Shown here: piece by piece, positions 52,561-62,866 of the stretch | How the letters are laid out: each line of letters opens with the position of its first letter | How positions within the stretch are numbered: position 1 is the first letter of the stretch | The notes under the pieces: model-generated | The model's input: only the letters and a program-made list of their open reading frames with translations | Told to the model about the DNA's origin: nothing | The model's database searches: none | Made by a program: the position numbers and the translations under genes | DNA from: Phoma sp. XZ068 | Taxonomy: Eukaryota; Ascomycota; Dothideomycetes; Pleosporales; Didymellaceae | Assembly (NCBI GenBank): GCA_004835665.1 | Contig: RBKR01000024.1 | Coordinates: forward strand, 1 to 64,000 | Length of the DNA stretch: 64,000 nucleotides | Direction: 5' to 3'

Positions 52561-53663
52561 CTACATAGCTGCGGAGGTAGGCTGTCTGAATCCGTCCAAC
52601 ACTTCGCTGGATCTACTCTCGCTGATAGTGCTGATTGTCGAAGGCGAAAACCCATTGATACCGACCTCGTCGGCCCCATGAAATATTTTGCAGTGTCCTA
52701 GACCAGTTCTCCAACCAAGGTCGTCTGCAATTAGTGCGGTGCCAGGGAACGAGGTCGAGAAGGGGCTGGGAAACAGTGGCTGCGGATTTGCCGTGTTTCT
52801 CTCGAAACGAAGCAATTGATTGGGATTGATGGTCAAGCCTGAGGAGTCAAAGAACTTTTCCAATTCAAACTCGTCGGATCTGCATCTGCTACTGGGTGCA
52901 GTTTGTACTCCACTCAAGTCAAACCCTACGTGAGCGTCGAGTTTCGGCAGCCCATGATGATGCCTGTGGCTACCGACGGAAGTTGACATATCTCCATAAC
53001 CGAACGCAATAGGGCCCTTTAATCCAGGCAAGCTGGTGTGGTGGGCGTGGCCAGGACAATCTTCACTACCCCTAGCCAATGAAGCATCATGCGACGCTAG
53101 AAGGCTGTTGAAGGCACTCGGGTCGATATGACTCTGGGCATTTGCTCGCGGTCTCATGCTGGCTGTGCCAGTACTTGCACCTCTATCTACGCTGTTTGCC
53201 ACAGAGTTCTTCCGCACCTTTCTTGTAGCGTTGGGTGACAGGCCAACCGTGGTCGTTCGACATCCATTGCGTGGCGTAGAGGAACTTGCATCCTGTTGAT
53301 AGAGTCTCTGTTGATGTAATTTCTGTTGATGTCGCAATAGCAAGTCACGTCGCGCGAAGCACCTTGTGCATTGTGGACACTCAAAGGGCTTCTCCTTCGT
53401 ATGCGACCTGACATGTCGCTTCAGATGTTCGAGTCTCGCAAATGATCGGCTGCATGTTCCACAGATATGCGACCTCAATTTATCTGGCTTCGGTGTTGAA
53501 AAGAGAGCAACCGTGATTGGTGCAGACTCAGGTTCGACTGTTTGGAGGGACGGTAAAACTGAAGTGTACAGTCAGTTTTGGCGACAACAGAGTAGATTTA
53601 TGGCTTACTATTTTCGCTGCTGACGTCGCTCGAGCCGCTGTTGCAGCTTTTCGACGGACGCAT
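52561..53663 (-). CDS. C2H2 zinc-finger protein, probable transcription factor
   Basis: Two exons: 53609-53663 (start MRPSKSCNSGSS) and 52561-53558, with intron 53559-53608 (GTAAGC..CAG). The joined 1,053 nt give 350 aa without a stop. Two adjacent classic fingers lie at about residues 48-100: CGTCSRSFARLEHLKRHVRS and CPQCTRCFARRDLLLRHQQK, linked by TKEKPFE. This is the twin N-terminal finger layout of many ascomycete regulators of the Msn2/ADR1/AmdX type, usually binding AGGGG- or GGGG-like sites. The remainder is Ser/Thr/His-rich and presumably disordered, containing FELEKFFDSSGL. Regulated targets cannot be inferred. Its start codon is supported by frame agreement across the intron. Confidence 0.87.
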
Positions 53664-54356
53664 TTTGCTTGTGTGGGCCTTTTGGAGAGGAATTGATGTT
53701 TAAGCAGCGAACTAGCCCCGGGAAAAGGTCCTGGCCTATAGCTGTTGCTGTGGAGCTAAGTGAAGCTCGAAGACTGGACCGTAGAGAATTGACGACCGGA
53801 GTCAAAGGACGCTGCACACAACCCACATACACTAGTCTATCCCAAGATTTTCTGAAATGCGTTTCTTCAGCACACCTTTGAATAGAGCGTATATTTGTGA
53901 GATGTTCGCTGTGGTGGACAGCGATGCAGAGAGCGTCTGAGCACTGTGGAATATACAATAGTCTGCAGCATAAACCTCACAACCAGTGGGGCCAAGATAT
54001 GCGCGGTTCCGATGAGACAGTAGCGGATCTTTGTGAACGGAAAATTTGACAGCGGGTGAGTGCCATACAGCGGCCCGCAAGGTTATAGAGGAGTTCGAGA
54101 CGGTACAAGTACATCTATGTGAGTGACAACTGCCTGACTGGCGATAATTGGGACTAAGATACGTAATAGATTATCTTAAGACGAATCCGTTGCTATGAGG
54201 CCAGAATCTCCAGTATCTTGGTTAAGCGGGGTTGGCCGTATCAGAGAACTACTGGTTGCAGAGCATCACGCATCAGACAGCACTAAAGCTGCATCTTAGT
54301 TCCGTCTACAATAGTTCTAGTCAATAGTAGCGCTATTGTTGGACGTCGGCAAATCT

Positions 54357-54410
54357 TGTAAGCCTAGGACCACATTACATGACTGCAGAGCAGTCATGAC
54401 TCATGCGTCC
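54357..54410. repeat. 54-bp hairpin-containing repeat, copy 2
   Basis: Matches 31758-31811 from TGTAAGC to ATGCGTCC. It contains a perfect inverted repeat (CATGACTGC at 54378-54386 and GCAGTCATG at 54390-54398) around loop AGA, where copy 1 has TCT. The loop is thus inverted between copies while the arms are conserved. Confidence 0.8.
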
Positions 54411-55389
54411 TAATCATGCTCCACAGCACGTTTAAATGCAACGCCCGCAAAGACCGTGGAGCTCTAGGTATTAACTCTGTGGGGGGAAGGGGGTGCAGGA
54501 AGGCTTAAAACTGTGCGCACAACTCTCTTCGAGTCACCGTTGATCCGATCGATTTGAGCAGAGCCGCTTCTGCGGTTGACACGAGTGCCACATGGTACAT
54601 CAGCGACCGTGAAGATGTCCAGAGCTTTCGCAGCACAATCGTTCACTTTGATCAGTCGATGTGAATCTGGGAGCCATTCGGTGAAGGGTCGAATCGGACT
54701 AAATCTCTGCCATGTTCCGTGGCCATCACCTTACCTACCGTTATCCTCAACTGTGAGACTGATAGAGCAAATTTAACAAATTGAAATGGCAGCCGAATCA
54801 TTGTTCGTCTAGCGGCGTGTCAGTTGTCAATAGGTTGATCTTCGTAGCTGCTGTTTCAAAGCATACATTCCCCGGCTTGTCATTGTGCCACAAGAATCCC
54901 GGTCGGGCCAAACTCTTGAACACGTCTTGTGGGGTATACTTGCTAACGGCCACCGATACTCGTACGAAGTCACGAGGATGCTATTTGCAGACTGTGTTCG
55001 AATGCAGACTCCAGAGTTAGCCCATGGAAATCATTCATTCAAGGCGCAAGCCATGTGGCAACGGAAACTCAAGTGCTCGTTCGTTCATTCACTGAACTTT
55101 TGAAGGCCTCGCAAACATACATTTGAATTCAGTCTGTTTGGTGCGCTTTATGTTCTCGTCAATAGCCTGTGGCTATGTAGGCTTGACATTGTAGCAGTGA
55201 GCAGAGCCTTTGTTAAACCTATACCCCCTATATCCTTCAATTATTGGCTATGTGGAAGGTCATTATGAAGAAAAACGAGGGGACCTGTTTTAGAATGTCG
55301 AATGAAGAAGTGGTGGCTGGCCGGTTTGCAACCGCAATGGGGTAGCGGCCCCCCGCTCGCGCCTGATCGTTTGCAGAGTAGTGAAGTGG

Positions 55390-55418
55390 AACGAACAAAA
55401 CGAACAAAACGAACAAAA
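55390..55418. repeat. ACGAACAAA short tandem repeat
   Basis: Three units of a 9-10 bp repeat (ACGAACAAA with A-length variation). Non-coding, of no evident function. Confidence 0.8.
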
Positions 55419-56620
55419 GTGTAAATCTCGCTTTGAGTATACAACAACGCAAACGTAATCAATCGATCGATTGTGTACCCCTGGGTTGCCTATGTACTTC
55501 CGGAAATGGCTTCATCGTGATCCTATGAGTTACTCATTTATTTGCAAGTTTACATATTCAACAAACCTCTCAACAGGGTTAATCTTGCTATTGTCTCTGG
55601 TACATATAACGGGCCTCAGATGGCACTTTACTAGTGGTACTGCATCAAGCACATATAAATTGGAAGACAAACTCCTTCAGGCGGTCCATTCGAAGTTGTT
55701 TGTAGCCGCAAGACACATGTCGATCCAGACAATCTTGACAATGCGGCTGCTCGCCAGAATATCTGGTTAGCCGTCTGCGACAATTGCTACGTGCTCTCCC
55801 CACGTTGGGGTCGTGATTTCGTTTCTGGTGGGTCGACTATCAGGCTCAGATTGTTCAGCCTGGGAATCACCACCTTAAGTTGGAGTTTGTTTGTTCATAT
55901 CGCTGGCTTGTTGGCTGAGACAGGGGCGGTACCTATGGATAAGCGGGCTTAAAAGGCGGTCACGACGAAAGTGGTTTGCTTCCATCTCGATTCAGTCCAC
56001 GCAAAATAAGGGGCGCCGCCCGCTATTGCATAGCATGGCGGTGGTTGGGGGTGTAACAGCACACGCATAGTTTCGGGTAGTACTTCAGATCAATCATATA
56101 GCCCCATGGCTTCCTGATCAAACACTAGCTTCGGCTTCCTCGATTTGTTCACAAACTATCCTTTGGTTACGTATCGCCGCTCCTCTTGACCAACCCGCCC
56201 TTTGTTACTCCTGTAGAGCGCTCTCAATTATTGAGCTGTAAGAATATGCCACTATGATGCATCGACAACGGTTCAGATTGTGCATATAGACGGACAACGG
56301 GGGTACAGTAACTGGTTTCTAGTATCGATATAGGAAAGTGTTTGCCAAGTTCTGCTGGGGCCACGCCAGTTGCCAACGGTGCAGAGGAGTCACTCTTCAG
56401 TATTGAGGAAGGGCCAGAAGCCGTAGGCGTTTGCGGCCGCGTTCAATCATACCTGTGTTGATATAATTACCGCCCTCAACGTTATCCTCGGCAAGCAAGA
56501 TACCCCTTAACGGATTAGAAGGCTTCAATGTCTCCTGCGCAGGCGAGGGAGATATGCTTTACGGCCGTTTGACTCCAAGATAATACCGCTGTTGGTTTTT
56601 GGTGACATCAGGAGATTCTA

Positions 56621-57919
56621 TCATGTACTGAGAGTTGTGGATGGTAGCTTAGCAATGATTTTGTTATCGCAGCTAATGCTGGTTGTGGAGGCTGTCCGCG
56701 ACAACGGCGTCCTTCTGCGTGAGCGTTTCATTATTCCTACAACCTCATCAGACGAAGATTCGTATTCTTGGTACTTCGCCCAGGGGTTGTGATTGAAGTC
56801 GGCTTCATCATCTTCCGCATCATTGTACTCGACGGCAATGCACTGCTCTACATTATCGTCGAACTGGATGTGCTTTTTCTTGCTTTGGTGCGATGTTTGT
56901 AGGCTGGACGCATATCTAGGTGTAAAGTAACCAGTAGCCTCCCGCATTAATCCTCGTGCCATGGTCGAAGGCGTGGGGCAGTCTATTGGTGTAGCCCGAC
57001 CAATGGTTGTTCGTTGGGCCTGCACAAACTCTGCGGCTTGCTGCACTAATGACGAATTTAGCAGCGACTTTTGCAACATTGCTTTCGACAAGCTGGGCTT
57101 CTTGAGGATTGTTTGAACGCCATCGACGTAGGAGCTGGTCTTCGGTAACCGGCTGGCAGGCTCAGAATGTTGTTGTGAACAAAAACGGTTCGAGGCAGGC
57201 TGCATGGGCCCGTACAACCAAGTTACGTCCACCTCTTTCAACCTGTTTGGTTCGTTAGTGCCGTTTAAGACAGAAACCTGAAAGGTGGCGTGCACCAATG
57301 AGTAGATTTGTACCCCATGGCATGGATTACGATCGAGATAACCGGGACTGACTCACCAGTTGAGCGTCTCGGGCGACATAGTCTTTCGTTTGAACTGAGA
57401 CTTGGCCCATATTCTCCATGAGGCATTTTCAAGCGTGGAGTGCTCGCCGTAGACTTTGACGTGTTCCACAATGTGCCGCCACGATGACCAAATAACTTCC
57501 ACGCGTCATTCGTACGAGAGATAGTCGACTTGATGTGAGGGTTCCTTGCGGACAGCAGTGTCATCTTCCGATATAGGTAATGGGTCGGGTGCAGTCAACG
57601 GTGTGTTTGAGGAAATTGGAACGCTTGGCGATGGTGAGGGTAAAGACGTCGGTGGAGCTGTTGTGGGTCTCGATGAGTCCGTGTCTAGACTAGCGACGCC
57701 CGTCCTGTATTGTCGCACGCTGCCGTAGTCCGGAAAGGATAAGCCATCGTCCTCACTACTCGGCTCGTCGGATTGAGTGCCCAGGGATATACTGCTGGAG
57801 AGTATAGGATGGAGTAACGATGTCTGCAAGGAGATCAACGATGGCGCGCACATGTCTTGGAGGGAGTGTTGGTTCTTGCGGAGCAAAGTATATGTGTCGT
57901 AGGTGAGGAAGCTCGACAT
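56621..57919 (-). pseudogene. REG1-like PP1 regulatory subunit with one nonsense codon
   Basis: Two exons, 57357-57919 and 56621-57242, with intron 57243-57356 (GTGAGT..CAG), total 1,185 nt, an exact codon multiple (394 aa). It carries the PF08550 (DUF1752) domain seen in yeast Reg1/Hex2 and relatives: VDYLSYE*RVEVIWSSWRH, NASWRIWAKSQFKRKTMSPE, LNW then LKEVDVTWLYGP across the splice. About residue 310 is the PP1-docking motif KKHIQF followed by DDNVEQCIAVE, also characteristic. Reg1 proteins target protein phosphatase 1 in glucose repression. Codon 138 (57506-57508) is TGA exactly where the family has Trp. Everything else is open, and the protein also ends earlier than typical homologues. 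It is either a young pseudogene or a readthrough case. Confidence 0.75.
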
Positions 57920-58358
57920 AATAGAGCAAATTGGGCCATGGAACGCGCCGCGTGCCGAAAGCACATCAATGGCCATTCTGGTTGTGGAGGGGTTCAATGC
58001 CCCCTATCGGTTACAGAGAAAACCCAGCGGTGGTGTCTGGTGCCAATACATCGAAAAATATCCATTGGCCGCTCAGTGTCAACATGCTGCCCGTGGCGGC
58101 GTGGTGGCTAAGTAGAGTCAGTAATGCGGGGGTGTATTGTGGTCGAGTATCGCAAGAATGCTAAGTTGGTCAGTGACGCAAGGACGAGCGCAAGGGATAT
58201 GAAGTCGACATTCCAAGGTGGGAAGGAGCGGAAGACAGGAATGTTGTATGGATACTGCTGCGACCGCGGACGCTGTTGAAGCTATTGAAGCTGTTGAAGC
58301 CCTTGGCTAGTGAAAGTTTTCCCCATTTGAGATATGTCTCCAACGCTTGTGCTCGTGG

Positions 58359-58676
58359 ATGACCGTCACTGTCACCGTCGTCTTCCCTAACAAGTCAGAC
58401 GCAAAGTATGACATCAATCATTATCTGACAAAGCACATGCCTTTGATTCAGGAACGTTGGGACCAATACAGGGTCAAAAGCAAGTCAGCAACAAAGTACT
58501 CAAACGGGGTTGACAGCTCGCCCCCCATTTCTGCCTTTGGGTCTGTGGTAGTGTGGGAAAACCATGAGCAAATTAAGGCGGCGTTCGCTGGGCCAGAAGT
58601 TGGCGAGATAATAGGTGACATTTCCAACTTCAGCAATAAAGCGGCTATCTTTCTACTTGGCGAAGTTGTGCATTAA
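58359..58676 (+). CDS. EthD-domain protein
   Basis: Intact 105-aa single-exon gene starting MTVTVTVVFPNKSDAKYDIN; an ATG 12 bp upstream is in frame but adds only MCSW. The segment TVVFPNKSDAKYDINHYLTK, followed by HMPLIQERW, is the signature of the EthD family (ferredoxin-like dimeric alpha/beta-barrel proteins, about 100 aa). The C-terminus (SNFSNKAAIFLLGEVVH) also fits. EthD proteins were first linked to degradation of fuel ethers in bacteria; many fungal members lie in secondary-metabolite clusters and some act as cyclases or dehydratases. No cluster partners are visible here, so the substrate is unknown. Confidence 0.87.
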   Translation: MTVTVTVVFPNKSDAKYDINHYLTKHMPLIQERWDQYRVKSKSATKYSNGVDSSPPISAFGSVVVWENHEQIKAAFAGPEVGEIIGDISNFSNKAAIFLLGEVVH

Positions 58677-59210
58677 GACCACGAGCAAGCCAGTGGCCAA
58701 TAGAAGCTAGACAACATATAACATAATAAGAAAAATACGTCCATGTAGTACCTAGTCGCGATATTATAGCTGTATATGAATAGAATATAAATTACGCTTG
58801 TGCCGCCTACGTTCAAGATCCGCTTTTGTAGACTCAAAATGGCGCTTATCCTAAGAAACAATACCGAGGCTGACGGCGTCGCGCCCCTTACTGTCAGGAT
58901 AATGATATTGTAGTGTAATAAGTAAGACGGTGGAAAAGATACTTAGATTGGAGGCATCACGTGACAAGCTCTGTGATCTGGAAGGCTTGGCACTAGAGAG
59001 CAATAGAGCAAAAGTCATGCTCCATATAGAGCACGGTAACCCGAGACAGAGCACAAGACACTCTCCTATGTATATAGACTATTACAAATGTCACTAGGAC
59101 ATTCGTGTTCAACCTGAGAATAGCAATCAGTCATTGTTCTCAAAACCCTCGATACTCTTTTAGTTTACAGTTACTGTTCACTGACTTCGTATTCTAAATC
59201 CTAGAGAAAC
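58677..59210. other. Intergenic, no feature seen
   Basis: About 530 bp between the EthD gene and the LINE 5' region. No gene, repeat or RNA was recognised. Confidence 0.5.
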
Positions 59211-59473
59211 GTGGGCCAATTGCTCTAGACTATGTTACGCTCGTCGCCAAGGAGAAAGTAGGTAAACGCACCCTCCGCCGCACCGCAGTCCCTGTCACGG
59301 CCTTGGACACCCACCTGCGAACTTGCCAACCCACACCAATCTTTTGATTTTTGGGTCTCCTTCACAGAGGCTCCAAAAATCCCAGCAACTAATCCGCCTC
59401 GCCGCGGCCACTCTGGGAGTACCTCTAACGTCCGCCTAGCCCCCCGCGCTGACGCGTAAGGGAGCTTGTTGGG

Positions 59474-60990
59474 ATGGCAGAGTCTTCCTCCTCCCAGCAC
59501 ACAGGGTCCCCAGACCCTGAGATCCCTTAGCAGCTTTATACACGCGCCCCAAGACGGCCCCAGGAGTACATGCATTACTATGCACCTCTTCTAAGCAGCC
59601 AGAACCCTGGTGGGAGCGCTCCTAAACCTCGAGTCTCTAATGCCGTCCAACGCCACATCACCGAGACTCAGCAGACTGCCCAGCTATAGAACACCATCAC
59701 TGCTGCCTTTGCAGCAGCCATAGATCAACACGCAGAAGGCTATACTAACCCTTAAGAAGCTAGAATCGCCAAGGAGCTGTAGCAGAGAGTCATTCTACCT
59801 CTAACCTCTCTCTCCTTGAGCAACTCCCCCCCTAGTTCCCGCTGGAGCAGCAACACTAGTCGCAGCAACCCTAGGAGCCAAGAGTTAGGACGCTGCTCTT
59901 GGGCAGACATAGCTAGAGACCCCTAAATCTCAGATAGGGGTGCTAACTAACCCCTAATTCCTGCTAGATCCTGATCTAGCCCGCTAGCTACGCTGAAAGA
60001 GGACAATTAAATCTTTATAGCTATCTCTAACCTAACAATGCAACTGCAACAACCCTCACTATTTATAGTAAGGTAGGCAGTATGCAAGAGCATAGGAAGA
60101 ATTACCCTTAAGGACATACCTACCGCATTACTAATTAAAACAGGCTGGGCAATCACCCCCGCTAACATGTCTATCCAGGACCAACTTATAACCTAAGAAA
60201 ACTAGGAACTTCTAGTAAGAGCACTAGACAGAGACGCGGTAAGGATCCTAGAACGCTAGATTAACTACGCAGTATAAGGAGTACCTAGCTCTTTCTAGAC
60301 CCTAGACAGCACAGAACTACCTACTACTATCTAGCTAGTAGAGAAAGAGGCCTGCTTGCAAACAGGCAAGCAGCTAGTTAGCTGCAGGGCCTTATAACAT
60401 AGAGCTAACTACTATAGCCTTACTACCTAGATCATCTCTTACAAAGAGCTAGTCCGCTCGTTCCATCTTTTTAGTATTAGCAAGTACTTAAAAGTAATTA
60501 ACAAGCACCCTACTATACAGCGCTACAACCTAGGCTGCTAGGGCTACTATAACGCTGCCTAGTGCACTTAGGTAGCGCGCTGCGCGCACTGCAGAGATCG
60601 CACAGGCAGATACCAAGGACAGTATAGGGACAGCTGCCCCTACAAAGCTGTGTGCAATAACTACTATAGACTACACCTAGCTAGCTACGCTAACTGCCCT
60701 GCAGCCCCTTACTAGGTCAACAGACACACTATCAAGCCTACAAGGGCCAAGCTAAAGGCTAACTGTCGCGCAGGCAAGATAGCACAGCAGCACCTCTACA
60801 GGACTATTAAAGAGACCCTTAGACAGGCAACACTTTAGCCCAAGGCTACCCCTATAGAGACATTAGAGACAGCGCCTCCCCACCCTTGCACCTAGAGGCA
60901 AGAAGGAGACAACAGAACGTTACTTCCTACAACCACTGCCTCCTATACATCCTCCTCTACTACTAGCAGAAAAAAGAGACCAAGGCGGGC
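59474..60990 (+). pseudogene. LINE ORF1 (gag-like) with CCHC knuckles
   Basis: Starts MAESSSSQHTGSPDPEIP and is interrupted from the fifth line on by TAG/TAA at positions where relatives have Trp (EIP*QLYTRAP, QL*NTITAAF). A Cys-rich stretch at about 60527-60720 (GC*GYYNAA*CT*VARCAHC, then CPYKAVCNNYYRLHLASYAN) corresponds to the zinc knuckles of Tad/CgT1-type ORF1. No frameshift is needed to read it. Confidence 0.7.
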
Positions 60991-61019
60991 CGCCACAGGC
61001 CAGAGAAGTCTTAATATAG

Positions 61020-62866
61020 GACAACTGTCTGCCAGCAGCATCTGCCTACAATTAACTATCCACACTAACCTGTCCACCTTAGGGAAGGAAGACGCTAGCA
61101 TAAGCAATAACCTGCTATTAACATGCTAGAACACCCCTATAACATTACAGCCTACAACAGGCGTTAACAACCTAGCCTACTAAGCAAACAACTCCGCATG
61201 TGCTAGGCTAATGTTAGCAGGAGCTCGCCCTAGCACATCACAATACTAGAGGTAGCCTTTTAGAAGGGCATAGATATTATATATGTTTAAGAGCTCTTTA
61301 CATGTGCCAACTCTAGAACTTCTACCTACCCTGGTTTTATACACCTTGCACCTATTAGCACCTAGGACATCCCTAACACACTAGGCTTAGCCCGCCCTAG
61401 GGTAATAACCTACATCTGTAAAGGACACCACCTACAATACTAGGCTAGAGAGAGCCTTAACCACCTAGACATGCTATAGGCTGTAGTAAATAGAGTTGCT
61501 ATACTTAACTGCTACAGACAGCTACACACCCTGCACGTTATCTAATATATTACACATCTTACACCCCCTCAACTCTGCCTAGCAGGAGGAGACTTTAACA
61601 CTAGACACAAATCCATTAAGCCTACTATTACTGCAGCTAACAGAGGTGTAGAGCTAGCTAGATAGGCTGCTAGCGCCTCTATAGACTATATTAGTGTGCT
61701 AGGACAGCTAACACACTATACTAGCTATATCCTTGACCTCCCCTTCTCTAACATACTATTTGCCTAGTCTGCTGTTAATGCTAGCATGCTGTTGAGGTCG
61801 TAAACTAAGCAAAGCTCGTAAATACTTCCAAGGTTGGTTCTCTAGGATGAGTGCTGGTACAGGAGGGGCTAGTATAGATGCCTAGTGAAACACCGTGACA
61901 ACTATGGTGTTAACAATGAGTAGTACAGATAGTTGATCTGTCTGGCTCGAGAGTTAGGTTGAGTTCCAATAACAAAGTTGATTAACGAGGTTGAACACAA
62001 TGCCATAAGGGCAGTGTTCCTACTTGCTATATACTAAGGAGTGTCCTACATTTCTCACGATGTCCTACGAAGTCCCATGGGAGGCCCTGTGGTTTCCATG
62101 AGTGGTTTGTAGTTTTCTGTGGGACACACGTGTGGTGTCTCACACTGTCTCACGCTCTTGGCGTGGTTTGTTCTTGTAGGATCGTGGGACGTCACGTGGT
62201 CTTCCTAGCCCCGCGCCGTTGATCCGTAACCATAACTTCGTCGTATCGTGCCTCTTTCTCTGAGATCGTAACACATGCACAGCAGCTTAGACTATAAGAT
62301 AATAGTAACCTCTGTCTCTCTCTCTACTCTAGGCACTCTGCATCTAGAACAGTACTACTATAGAGTCCTAGAGGCAAGCCTACCTAAGTTCAGTAGGCTA
62401 GTAGAAATAGGTGTCCAAAGTATCCTAGACCCGCTTGCAACACAGGACGCAGCATAGCTAGATAAATACGTTATACTGCTTAGAGAGACTCTACAGCACT
62501 CTGTACAGACAGCAGGCAAGCTTAACTACAAGGAAGGCTGCGCTGCACTATAGTAGACCAGAGAGTACAAAACTGCCTACTAGGCCTACAAACATGCTAG
62601 ATAGCTCTGCCCTAGCAATCTACTAGAGGAGAGATAGGCCTTTAAGACTACAGTCCAACAGGCTAAGAGGCAGTATTAGAGGCACGTTATTAACAACGCT
62701 AAGGATAACAAGGACCTATTTAAGATTATTACCTAGTACAAGCTTACACTAGAGAACTAGAACACTCCCTAATAGTAAACAACATAACAATATCAGACCC
62801 CCTAGAGAAGGCAGAGGCTCTTAGGGAGGAAGTCCTTAACTAGTACACAGCAGAAGATAACCTTAA
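61020..62866 (+). pseudogene. LINE ORF2 endonuclease part, interrupted
   Basis: An APE-type endonuclease is readable between stops: ELFTCANSRTSTYPGFIHLA, RVITYICKGHHL, the catalytic-site segment GGDFNTRHKSIKPT near 61585, and YILDLPFSNILFA*SAV. The frame then meets the solo LTR at 61790 and resumes after it at 62279 (LEQYYYRVLEASLPKFSRLV, KRQY*RHVINNAKDNKDLFK, PLEKAEALREEVLN*YTAED). The two halves join in frame if the LTR and one target copy are removed. The RT domain is absent from the window. Confidence 0.78.
61790..62273. mobile_element. Solo LTR with perfect 5-bp target-site duplication
   Basis: A 484-bp insertion begins TGTTGAGG and ends CGTAACA, with the TG..CA ends and short inverted TGTTR/YAACA termini of LTRs. 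It is flanked by CATGC at 61785-61789 and 62274-62278, a perfect target duplication. No internal retrotransposon sequence remains, so it arose by LTR-LTR recombination. Unlike the surrounding LINE it retains many TG and TGG sequences, so it was inserted after the LINE was mutated. Family (Copia or Gypsy) unknown; it is unrelated to the 165-bp Copia LTRs. Confidence 0.93.

Larger units (their letters stand above)
53664..56620. other. Gene-poor stretch
   Basis: About 3 kb with no confident gene. It holds the second copy of the hairpin repeat (54357-54410) and a short ACGAACAAA tandem run at 55390-55418. Short open frames such as 54646-54464 (minus) are unsupported. Confidence 0.5.
59213..62866 (+). 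mobile_element. Tad-type LINE (non-LTR retrotransposon), mutated and interrupted
   Basis: A 5' region (about 59213-59473), ORF1 (gag-like) and the start of ORF2 (endonuclease) lie in order on the plus strand. The element is split by a solo LTR at 61790-62273 and cut off at about 62866 by a pogo-type transposon before its reverse-transcriptase domain; the rest may lie beyond the window. In-frame stops are mostly TAG/TAA at Trp positions. On the plus strand TA is extremely frequent, TG rare and CA common. The exact 5' end was not determined. Confidence 0.85.

Noticed and set aside
57506..57508. An intron removing the TGA in the REG1-like gene
   Set aside because: No GT..AG pair around it preserves both the DUF1752 sequence and the exon phase.
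59225..59575. 116-codon minus-strand frame
   Set aside because: It is the antisense of the GC-rich LINE 5' region; no coding motif.
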